The notes under the pieces were generated by a model. It had not been told where the DNA came from. It worked only from the letters and a program-made list of their open reading frames with translations, and did not search any database. A stretch of DNA of 6,256 bases from Acidobacteriota bacterium (GTDB lineage Bacteria; Acidobacteriota; Thermoanaerobaculia; Multivoradales; JAHEKO01), in contig JAUWSP010000176.1 in NCBI GenBank assembly GCA_030610025.1, positions 1 to 6,256 of the forward strand, in the 5' to 3' direction. Position 1 is the stretch's first letter; the number at the start of each line of letters is the position of its first letter. Shown here piece after piece: positions 1 through 6,256 of this stretch. The translations under genes and the position numbers were made by a program.

Positions 1-88
1 AGCGCAAGGACCTTCACAGAGCACAAGATATCCCGCGCGATGACGAGACAAGGCGGCGGCCCGCCCGTCATAGTCTGAGTAGCCGACG

Positions 89-146
89 CCGTCCGCCTGC
101 GAACCACCCGGACGGACCTCCACAAGTTCGTGGTCAGCTTCGCAGG
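89..146. repeat. Nested inverted repeats (possible structured RNA)
   Basis: CCTGCGAA at 96-103 is the exact reverse complement of TTCGCAGG at 139-146 (8 bp). Next to it inside, CCAC 104-107 can pair with GTGG 130-133, leaving a 4-nt bulge at 135-138 and a loop at 108-129. CCGTCCG at 89-95 can also pair with CGGACGG at 109-115, which lies in that loop, so the second helix would be a pseudoknot or a competing fold. No T-tract follows on either strand, so this is not a standard terminator. It could be chance in GC-rich DNA, a 3'-UTR structure of the minus-strand gene, or part of a small intergenic repeat. Confidence 0.35.
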
Positions 147-181
147 CCCCAAGACCTCAGGTCGCCAGGGCCCTCAAAGAT

Positions 182-204
182 CGGTCGGTAGGAGCCCCCG
201 ACCG
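182..204 (-). terminator. Terminator-like hairpin behind the DUF374 gene
   Basis: CGGTCGG at 182-188 and CCGACCG at 198-204 form a perfect 7-bp GC-rich stem with a 9-nt loop. Read on the minus strand, the stem begins 2 nt past the TGA stop at 207-209 and is followed by ATCTTTGAGG, which holds only a short T-run. Position and stem strength fit an intrinsic terminator, but the weak U-tract makes termination uncertain. Confidence 0.45.
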
Positions 205-206
205 CC

Positions 207-917
207 TCAATCCTCCAGGCCCATTTCAAGGTCGAGGGCGGCGGTCAGGGCGTTCATGCGTGTCTCGATCTCCAGCCTGCCGGCTTCGAGCTCCTCCGGT
301 CCGGCGTTGCTGGGAATCTCCACCATGCCTTCGACGCGGTAGCGCATGCGCGCAAAGGGCTTCGGCAGAATGAACCGATCCCAACTCTTGAATCGCCAGG
401 CCCGATCGGTGCTCCACGTGACCCAGGCGACGGGTAGACCGGTGAGCGCGGCCACGAGTGCGACACCCGGTTTGGCCTGATATCGAGGTCCGACAGGTCC
501 GTCGGGAGTGATGGCGAGGTGACTCTCGCGAGAAGCGGCCACGAGTTGTCTCACGGCGGCCTTGCCGCCGCGTGTCGAGCTGCCACGCACCGAGCCGATC
601 CCGAATCGGCCGACGATGCGAGCGATGATCTCGCCGTCGCCATGGCGACTGATCAAGACCTTGACCGGTCGCAGCTCATCGGCGACTCGGAGGAGTCCCA
701 ACTGACGGTTGTGCCAGAAGGCCAGGATCGTTTTTTGGTCACTGTCTCGAACCTGCTTCAGCTCCGGTGGCAGATCGAGCTCCACACGCCAACTCCTGAT
801 CAGCAGGGGCAGGATGAGGCCACCGAAGACATGGATGGCAAACCAGTCGAGTAGATTCCGCTTCCACCGCCTGCGTCGGGGGGGGCTGCCGCTTTCGATG
901 CTTCTCACGGCTGCCAT
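207..917 (-). CDS. DUF374 family lysophospholipid acyltransferase-like protein
   Basis: Predicted 236-aa membrane-associated acyltransferase of the LPLAT superfamily, DUF374 branch. Family knowledge: members transfer acyl chains to lipid acceptors on the cytoplasmic face of the inner membrane, and the branch includes LpxJ, a late lipid A acyltransferase of epsilonproteobacteria. Seen here: a basic N-terminus (RRRR at 14-17), a hydrophobic segment at about 22-40, FWHNR at 67-71, SRHGDGE at 90-96, RGSSTRGG at 111-118 and ITPDGPVGPRY at 136-146, in the order typical of DUF374; length is normal for the family. The ATG at 915-917 was chosen because the hydrophobic anchor follows it, although no clear Shine-Dalgarno sequence precedes it. 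It stands alone and divergent from the peptidase gene, without lpxK or kdtA neighbours, so a lipid A role is inference. The exact acceptor is unknown. Confidence 0.88.
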   Translation of the reverse strand: MAAVRSIESGSPPRRRRWKRNLLDWFAIHVFGGLILPLLIRSWRVELDLPPELKQVRDSDQKTILAFWHNRQLGLLRVADELRPVKVLISRHGDGEIIARIVGRFGIGSVRGSSTRGGKAAVRQLVAASRESHLAITPDGPVGPRYQAKPGVALVAALTGLPVAWVTWSTDRAWRFKSWDRFILPKPFARMRYRVEGMVEIPSNAGPEELEAGRLEIETRMNALTAALDLEMGLED

Positions 918-1025
918 TCTAACGCCGGTGGTGTGGAGAAAAGTCGGCCTGTCTCGGCTAGACTAGTTGGCGGAGGCACAGGCCTTCCTGCCACGTTGCG
1001 GTCCAACGATTCAGAGGGGGGAATC
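918..1025. promoter_or_regulatory. Divergent intergenic region with inverted repeat
   Basis: This 108-bp gap separates the divergent starts of the acyltransferase and peptidase genes and should carry promoters for both. GGCCTGT at 946-952 and ACAGGCC at 978-984 form a perfect 7-bp inverted repeat with a 25-nt spacer. Inside it lies TAGACT at 959-964, a possible -10 element for the peptidase gene, within the palindromic CTAGACTAG (958-966). I found no convincing -35 box at the expected spacing, so the promoter call is tentative; the repeat could be an operator or a leader hairpin. Confidence 0.35.
1013..1020 (+). promoter_or_regulatory. Ribosome binding site of the S9 peptidase gene
   Basis: The purine-rich run AGAGGGGG ends 5 nt before the ATG at 1026-1028. 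It supports that start over the in-frame GTG at 933, which would add 31 residues with no signal-peptide character in front of a good secretion signal. Confidence 0.75.
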
Positions 1026-3074
1026 ATGATTCGACGCATTTCCTGTTTGGTTCTGGGTGTTCTCTGGGTGGGTAGCTGCTTGATGGCAGCGCCACTTCCC
1101 GGATTCTCGGCCCGCGACCTGGTGAGAATGGATCGACTTTCGGATCCCCAGCCATCGCCTGACGGCGAGAGCATCGCCTTCGTGAGGCGACAGACCGACA
1201 TGGAGGCCGACAGGGGCCATACCGACATCTGGGTGATCGACATCACTGGCGACAACCTCCGCCAATTGACCGAGCACGAGGCCTCGGACAGCAGCCCCAG
1301 ATGGTCGGCCGATGGGGCTAGCCTCTACTTTCTCTCTTCCAGAGCTGGCTCCTCTCAGGTGTGGCAAGTGGGAGCCGACGGGAAGGACCTGAATCAAGCC
1401 ACCGACGTACCCCTGGAGGTGAGCGGTTTTGTTCTGTCGCCTGACGGCACCAGCCTGGCCCTGGCCCTGGAGGTCTTTGTCGATTGCGATTCGTTGGAAT
1501 GCACGCGCGAGAGACTCGATGACCGGGAGGCCGCCAAGGTGAGTGGCCAGATCTACGACCAGTTGTTCGTCCGGCATTGGGACACCAGGAAGGATGGCCG
1601 TCGGTCTCACCTGTTCATCCAGCCGGTCGATGGCGAACCGGTGGTCGATCTCATGCGCGGCATGGATGCCGACAGCCCGTCGAAGCCCTTCGGCGGCACC
1701 GAGGAGATCGCCTTTACGGCCGATAGCAAAGGCCTGGTCTTCACGGCGCGAGACGTCGGTGCCGCCGAGCCCTGGTCGACCGATTTCGATCTCTATTCCG
1801 TGCCGGTGGATGGCTCCTCGGCCCCTCGGTGCCTGACCGAGGCAAACGAGGCCTGGGACACGCAGCCCGTCTTCTCTCCCGATGGCAAGACCCTGGCCTA
1901 CCTGGCGATGGAGCGGCCGGGGTTCGAGGCCGACCGGTTTCGGATCGTACTGCGGGACTGGAGCTCTGGCGAGCTCCGGGTTCTGACGCAGAACTGGGAC
2001 TACTCTCCCGGTGGGATCATCTTCTCCGACAAAGGCGACACCCTCTACGTCACCGCTTCCGATCGTGGCCAGGTCTCCCTTTTCTCCATCGACCTGGCGA
2101 CGGGTGAGGTCCGGACGCTCGTCGGCGAAGGCCACGTTCGATCGCCCGCGGTAGTCGGTGACGAGATCGTTTTTGGTCTCGATACCCTCAGCTCGCCGGT
2201 GGATCTGTTCGTGCTGGATCCGCAGAGCGGCGAGACCCGCCGGCTCACCGAGGTGAACGCGAAGCGACTTGCAGGGGCCGCGATGGGGGAGGCGGAACAG
2301 TTCTCCTTTGCCGGCTGGAATGGTGAGACGGTCCACGGCTATGTCGTGAAGCCGGCCAATTTCGATCCGTCCAGGTCCTATCCTGTGGCCTTCCTGATTC
2401 ATGGAGGACCCCAGGGATCGTTCGGCAACGACTTCCACTACCGATGGAATCCACAGACCTACACCGGTGCGGGCTATGCAGCCGTGATGGTCGATTTCCA
2501 CGGTTCGGTCGGCTACGGTCAGGCCTTCACGGATTCCATCAGCGGCGATTGGGGCGGCAAGCCTCTGGAGGATCTCCAGAAGGGGCTGGCCGCGGCCCTG
2601 AAGAGCAACCCCTGGATGGATGGTGATCGGGTCTGTGCCCTCGGCGCCTCCTACGGTGGTTACATGATCAACTGGATCGCGGGCAACTGGCCGGAACGGT
2701 TCCGATGCCTGGTGAATCACGACGGCACCTTCGACCAGCGGATGATGTATTTCTCCACCGAGGAGCTCTGGTTTCCGGAGTGGGAGCACGGTGGCCCGTA
2801 CTGGGAGAACCCTGAAGGTCACGAGAAGCACAATCCGGCCCTGTTCGTGGATCGGTGGCAGACGCCGATGCTGGTGATTCACGGGGCACTCGATTTTCGT
2901 ATTCCTGAAACGCAGGGCCTGGCCGCGTTCACGGCTCTTCAACGGCGGGGTATTCCCAGTCGACTGCTGTACTTTCCCGATGAGAACCATTGGGTGCTGA
3001 GACCTTCCAACAGCATCTTGTGGCACGAAACCGTGGTCGATTGGCTCGATCGTTGGCTGAAGGAAGATGGCTAG
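1026..3074 (+). CDS. Secreted S9 family peptidase, dipeptidyl-peptidase 5-like
   Basis: Predicted 682-aa exported serine peptidase of the prolyl oligopeptidase clan. Residues 1-22 form a signal peptide (RR, hydrophobic core, cleavage near CLMAA); VGSC at 15-18 leaves a lipoprotein signal possible. Residues about 35-415 form a beta-propeller with TolB/WD-like repeats, for example PSPDGESIAF at 43, SADGASLYF at 94, SPDGKTLAY at 284 and SDKGDTLYV at 334. The alpha/beta-hydrolase domain follows from about 425: HGGPQG at 460-464 (oxyanion region), GASYGGY with nucleophile Ser542, ALDFRIP with Asp623, and DENHW with His655, so the triad is complete. The SISGDWGGKP (504-513) and STEELWFPEW (577-586) segments resemble dipeptidyl peptidase 5 more than other S9 members, and the length fits. 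Family knowledge: DPP5 removes N-terminal dipeptides, preferring Ala or hydrophobic residues at P1, in the periplasm or outside. The glycosyltransferase gene follows after 9 nt. Confidence 0.93.
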   Translation: MIRRISCLVLGVLWVGSCLMAAPLPGFSARDLVRMDRLSDPQPSPDGESIAFVRRQTDMEADRGHTDIWVIDITGDNLRQLTEHEASDSSPRWSADGASLYFLSSRAGSSQVWQVGADGKDLNQATDVPLEVSGFVLSPDGTSLALALEVFVDCDSLECTRERLDDREAAKVSGQIYDQLFVRHWDTRKDGRRSHLFIQPVDGEPVVDLMRGMDADSPSKPFGGTEEIAFTADSKGLVFTARDVGAAEPWSTDFDLYSVPVDGSSAPRCLTEANEAWDTQPVFSPDGKTLAYLAMERPGFEADRFRIVLRDWSSGELRVLTQNWDYSPGGIIFSDKGDTLYVTASDRGQVSLFSIDLATGEVRTLVGEGHVRSPAVVGDEIVFGLDTLSSPVDLFVLDPQSGETRRLTEVNAKRLAGAAMGEAEQFSFAGWNGETVHGYVVKPANFDPSRSYPVAFLIHGGPQGSFGNDFHYRWNPQTYTGAGYAAVMVDFHGSVGYGQAFTDSISGDWGGKPLEDLQKGLAAALKSNPWMDGDRVCALGASYGGYMINWIAGNWPERFRCLVNHDGTFDQRMMYFSTEELWFPEWEHGGPYWENPEGHEKHNPALFVDRWQTPMLVIHGALDFRIPETQGLAAFTALQRRGIPSRLLYFPDENHWVLRPSNSILWHETVVDWLDRWLKEDG

Positions 3075-3083
3075 AGTCGGCTC

Positions 3084-3950
3084 GTGACTGCCCGAGCCGG
3101 TGAAGTCAGTGTGGTGATCCCGACCTTCGATCGGGCGTCGGTGTTGCCTCGCGCTCTCGATTCGGTGATGGCGCAGACGCACTCGCCGGCTGAAGTGATC
3201 GTCGTGGACGACGGCTCCACCGACGACACTGTCGAACTGGTCGAGGGTCGCTTTCCGGGGGTCCGCCTGCTGCGTCAGGAGAACCTCGGCGTCAGCGCGG
3301 CACGCAATCGGGGCATCGGGGCCTGTGAGGGTGAGTGGATAGCGCTGCTCGACTCGGATGATGAATGGCGGCCGGAAAAACTCCAGCGGCAGCTGGCCGC
3401 ACTGCGAGACCGCCCGGAGCTACAGATCTGCCACACCGACGAGATCTGGATTCGCAAGGGAAGACGCGTCAACCAGCGGCGAATCCACGCCAAGCATGGT
3501 GGTTGGATCTTCGAGCACTGTCTACCCCTGTGTGCCATGTCGCCTTCCTCGATCGTGATTCACCACAGCGTGTTCGAGGACGTCGGGTTGTTCGACGAGG
3601 ATCTGCCGGCCTGTGAGGACTATGATCTCTGGCTCCGGATCTGCAGTCGCCATCCGGTCCTCTACGTCGATGAGCCTCTGGTCGTGAAGTACGGGGGGCA
3701 CCAGGATCAACTCTCGAGCCGTATCTGGGGACTGGATCGATTTCGTATTCGGGCCCTGGAGAAGGTGCTCCGGGAGGGCTCCTTGTCGGAGGCTGATCGA
3801 GCATCGGCTGGGGCCACGCTCCTCGAGAAGATCGAGATCTACCTGACGGGGGCCAGGAAGCGGGGAAGGGCTGCAGAGGTCGAAAAGTACGAGGCCAAGC
3901 GGACGCAGTGGTCCGAGGAGCTGGCTCGCTGGAGGCGCGGCGTAGCGTGA
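3084..3950 (+). CDS. Family 2 glycosyltransferase (GT-A fold)
   Basis: Predicted 288-aa cytosolic GT2 enzyme that would transfer a sugar from a nucleotide-sugar donor, probably to a surface glycan or another glycoconjugate. It opens with SVVIPTFDRASVLPRALDSV (9-28), the usual first strand and helix. VVDDGSTDDT at 40-49 carries the nucleotide-binding Asp residues, NLGVSAARNRGI lies at 67-78, and LLDSDDEW at 88-95 contains the DXD-type metal site (Asp90, Asp92, Asp93). CEDYDLWLR at 177-185 is the usual acceptor-side ED motif with the likely catalytic base. The C-terminal 80 residues are charged and helical, with no membrane segment, so it is not a processive synthase. The start is a GTG, because the first in-frame ATG (codon 29) would delete the opening strand; no strong Shine-Dalgarno sequence precedes it, which suggests translational coupling to the peptidase gene. 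Donor and acceptor cannot be deduced, and no other glycan genes are in view. Confidence 0.92.
   Translation: MTARAGEVSVVIPTFDRASVLPRALDSVMAQTHSPAEVIVVDDGSTDDTVELVEGRFPGVRLLRQENLGVSAARNRGIGACEGEWIALLDSDDEWRPEKLQRQLAALRDRPELQICHTDEIWIRKGRRVNQRRIHAKHGGWIFEHCLPLCAMSPSSIVIHHSVFEDVGLFDEDLPACEDYDLWLRICSRHPVLYVDEPLVVKYGGHQDQLSSRIWGLDRFRIRALEKVLREGSLSEADRASAGATLLEKIEIYLTGARKRGRAAEVEKYEAKRTQWSEELARWRRGVA
3931..3935 (+). promoter_or_regulatory. Ribosome binding site deciding the nucleosidase-like start
   Basis: GGAGG lies inside the end of the glycosyltransferase gene, 11 nt before GTG 3947. This GTG overlaps the upstream TGA as GTGA (3947-3950). Starting there gives the N-terminus (M)IHVVVALRSE, as expected for the first beta-strand of the family, whereas the GTG at 3908 adds 13 residues without family character. 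Confidence 0.6.
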
Positions 3951-4576
3951 TTCATGTCGTGGTCGCCCTGCGCTCGGAGGCCCGACCCCTGGTCCGGCTA
4001 TTCGATCTGAAGCCACTGCCGGGCGGTCTCGTCGGCAGACCAGCCTTTGGCGGCCCCGATCTGCGCTTGATCGTCTCCGGAATGGGGAAATCCAGGACAG
4101 CGCTCGCGGTGGAGGGGTTGAGCGCTCTCCACAAGGCGCCCTCGGCGGTCGCCTGGCTGAATGTCGGAATCGCGGGCCACCGAAACCTGCCGGTCGGCGA
4201 GGCGGTCCTGGCAGACGGGGTCGTGGAGGAGGCTACAGGGAAGAGCTGGCGACTCCACCCCATTCGTGGCGTATCCTGCCGGATCGGACCGGTGTGCACG
4301 GTGGGGACGGTGGAGGAGCGGTATCCGACCGAGGCGGTCTACGAAATGGAGGCGGCGAGTCTCTGCGCTGGCGTACCCGATGTGATCGGTGCGGGTTTCT
4401 TGCAGATCCTCAAGGTCGTCTCCGACAACCAGCAGACCGGTACTACACAGATCACGGCTGAAATCGTCGAAGAGCTCATTGAACGGCAGCTGGAGGTCGT
4501 CGAGTGGCTGATCCGTGAGCTGCGGACGAAGGTCGGGGCCGGAGCCATCGGCGTGGACGCCGAGCGCACCCCATGA
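3947..4576 (+). CDS. MTA/SAH nucleosidase-like (phosphorylase superfamily) protein
   Basis: Predicted 209-aa cytosolic protein of the PNP/UDP phosphorylase superfamily, closest in pattern to MTA/SAH nucleosidases and related purine-nucleoside cleaving enzymes. Seen (numbered from GTG 3947): VVVALRSEARPL with Glu11, IVSGMGKSRTA at 42-52 (phosphate/ribose loop), WLNVGIAG at 70-77, VYEMEAASL at 131-139 (the Met-Glu pair that holds the ribose, Glu133/Glu135), and VVSDN at 157-161 with Asp160 in the place of the catalytic Asp that protonates the purine. The residues needed for N-glycosidic cleavage therefore appear present. The segment between the GIAG loop and the EMEA motif is about 20-30 residues shorter than in E. 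coli MTAN, which may change substrate choice; futalosine hydrolase-like or hopanoid HpnG-like roles are alternatives. It overlaps the glycosyltransferase gene by 4 nt, implying translational coupling. The family assignment is firm, the substrate is not. Confidence 0.82.
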   Translation: MIHVVVALRSEARPLVRLFDLKPLPGGLVGRPAFGGPDLRLIVSGMGKSRTALAVEGLSALHKAPSAVAWLNVGIAGHRNLPVGEAVLADGVVEEATGKSWRLHPIRGVSCRIGPVCTVGTVEERYPTEAVYEMEAASLCAGVPDVIGAGFLQILKVVSDNQQTGTTQITAEIVEELIERQLEVVEWLIRELRTKVGAGAIGVDAERTP

Positions 4577-4584
4577 GACATCGG

Positions 4585-4607
4585 CTCCGCTAGAATGTCC
4601 GCGGAGG
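4585..4607 (+). promoter_or_regulatory. Possible internal promoter and SD-sequestering hairpin
   Basis: TAGAAT at 4591-4596 resembles a -10 element, though no -35 box is visible 16-18 nt upstream. GGAGG at 4603-4607 is a good ribosome binding site 7 nt before ATG 4615. CTCCGC at 4585-4590 is the exact complement of GCGGAG at 4601-4606, so read-through mRNA could hide the ribosome binding site in a 6-bp hairpin whose loop carries the TAGAAT. A transcript starting near 4603 would lack the blocking arm. Both ideas are inference from base pairing alone. Confidence 0.35.
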
Positions 4608-4614
4608 TTCCCCC

Positions 4615-5034
4615 ATGAGCGATCGTAAGTACCGGCAGAGCGGGTACCAGGACAACGAGCCCCGTGAGAAGCGGTCACGGCCTTCAGGGCCGCGCGAGAA
4701 GTCCGACAAGCCGCGCGGCCGTGGTCTGGGCAAGCCGAAGAGATCGGTCTTCCGCTGCAACCGGTGCGGACAGAGTCGGGCAGTGGGGCAGAACGTTGCT
4801 TTGGACGCGACCTGCGCTGGATGCGGTGACGATCTCCACACGTGCACCAATTGCGTCTACCTCGACAGTTCGGCTCCGAAGGAGTGCCGCCAGCCGATCG
4901 AAGATCGGGTGGCCAAGAAATCCAAGCGCAACGAGTGCCAGCTCTTCGAGCCCAAGACGACTCAGGAGTTCGCCAAGGAGAGCCCACCGCCGGATGACGC
5001 GAGGGCGGCCTTCGATGCTCTTTTCAAGCTGTAG
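4615..5034 (+). CDS. Eight-cysteine zinc-ribbon-type protein of unknown function
   Basis: I do not recognise a named family for this 139-aa protein, although the pattern looks like a conserved domain. Residues 1-45 are low-complexity and strongly basic (many Lys, Arg, Ser, Pro, Gly), probably disordered. The core holds eight Cys: CNRC at 48-51, CAGC at 67-70, CTNC at 77-80, then Cys91 and Cys108. The first four fit one zinc ribbon; Cys77, Cys80, Cys91 and Cys108 fit a second four-Cys site. HTCTNCVYLD (75-84), KECRQPI (89-95) and RNECQLFEP (105-113) look like the conserved surface. The C-terminal 25 residues are acidic, then end in a helix (RAAFDALFKL). There is no signal peptide or membrane segment, so it is cytosolic. 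The basic tail plus zinc sites suggest binding to RNA, DNA or the ribosome, but that is a guess. GGAGG 7 nt upstream supports the start; the symporter gene follows after 48 nt. Confidence 0.8.
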   Translation: MSDRKYRQSGYQDNEPREKRSRPSGPREKSDKPRGRGLGKPKRSVFRCNRCGQSRAVGQNVALDATCAGCGDDLHTCTNCVYLDSSAPKECRQPIEDRVAKKSKRNECQLFEPKTTQEFAKESPPPDDARAAFDALFKL

Positions 5035-5082
5035 CGGCAGTTCCTCTCGGAACTGGCCGAGTGACTTCTCGGGGAGAGTCTG
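5035..5082 (+). promoter_or_regulatory. Structured leader of the symporter gene, with SD
   Basis: CAGTTCC 5038-5044 and GGAACTG 5049-5055 form a perfect 7-bp stem with a TCTC loop. CCGAG at 5057-5061 can pair either with CTCGG 5046-5050 upstream or with CTCGG 5068-5072 downstream. The downstream pairing takes in the first two bases of the ribosome binding site GGGGAG (5071-5076), which stands 6 nt before ATG 5083. The first stem is compatible with the downstream pairing and excluded by the upstream one. No T-tract follows, so classic termination is unlikely; a translational effect or chance are both possible. Confidence 0.35.

Positions 5083-6256
<1,174 letters not shown>

Larger units (their letters stand above)
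1..206. other. Intergenic region without a supported gene
   Basis: No reading frame here looks like a real gene. Plus-frame 1 stops at 76-78, frame 2 at 41-43 and frame 3 at 189-191; the frame 3 product is Arg/Pro-rich and looks like an out-of-frame read. A minus-strand frame is open from a GTG at 121-123 to the window edge (41 codons) but has no ribosome binding site and no recognisable motif. The stretch is rich in inverted repeats: 52-56/61-65, 89-95/109-115, 96-103/139-146, 153-157/159-163, an AGGGCCCT palindrome at 167-174, and 182-188/198-204. It most likely holds the 3' end and termination signals of the minus-strand acyltransferase gene, plus a spacer to a neighbour outside the window. 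Confidence 0.5.

Noticed and set aside
1..123. Minus-strand open frame from GTG 121-123 running off the window edge (41 codons)
   Set aside because: No ribosome binding site, no recognisable motif, and third-position GC lower than in the true genes. It could be the start of a neighbour but cannot be supported from this sequence.
916..921. TAGAAT on the minus strand at the acyltransferase start
   Set aside because: As a -10 box it would place the transcript start inside the coding region, so it is taken as coincidence.
933..1025. N-terminal extension of the peptidase from GTG 933
   Set aside because: It would bury the signal peptide, cross the presumed promoter and ignore the strong ribosome binding site before ATG 1026.
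1011..3182. Long minus-strand open frame (723 codons) opposite the S9 peptidase
   Set aside because: It is antisense to a gene with a complete catalytic triad and signal peptide; its product is Arg/Gly/His-rich without motifs, as expected from GC-rich codon bias on the opposite strand.
3998..4987. Minus-strand 329-codon open frame
   Set aside because: It spans the opposite strand of two genes and their intergenic gap; low-complexity Arg/Ser/Pro content points to a shadow.

Overview
The window is a GC-rich (about 60-65% by eye), densely coded stretch of bacterial chromosome. A DUF374-type lipid acyltransferase and a secreted S9 peptidase suggest a Gram-negative, diderm organism. The GC-rich codon use and the look of the small Cys-rich protein remind me of Acidobacteriota (Thermoanaerobaculia-like) or similar environmental phyla. 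That placement is an impression, not proof.

Layout. Positions 1-206 hold no gene I can support, but they contain several inverted repeats, including a terminator-like hairpin directly behind the first gene. That gene, 207-917 on the minus strand, encodes a DUF374 lysophospholipid-acyltransferase-family protein. A 108-bp divergent intergenic region (918-1025) separates it from five plus-strand genes in tight array: a secreted dipeptidyl-peptidase-5-like S9 peptidase (1026-3074), a family 2 glycosyltransferase (GTG start, 3084-3950), a short MTA/SAH-nucleosidase-like protein (GTG start, 3947-4576), an eight-cysteine zinc-ribbon-type protein of unknown function (4615-5034), and an AGCS sodium:alanine/glycine symporter (5083 to the window edge, truncated there).

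How they may work together. Spacings are 9 nt, a 4-nt GTGA overlap, 38 nt and 48 nt, so all five may share a transcript, possibly with an internal promoter before the Cys-rich gene. The only metabolic link I can argue is between the exported peptidase, which would release dipeptides, and the sodium-coupled small amino-acid importer. The glycosyltransferase and nucleosidase look translationally coupled but have no obvious shared pathway. The Shine-Dalgarno (SD) sequences of the last two genes both lie in possible small hairpins.

I see no mobile element, CRISPR array, rRNA or tRNA, and no clear novel multi-gene system. The least explained items are the eight-Cys protein, the shortened nucleosidase-like protein and the structured leader of the symporter gene.
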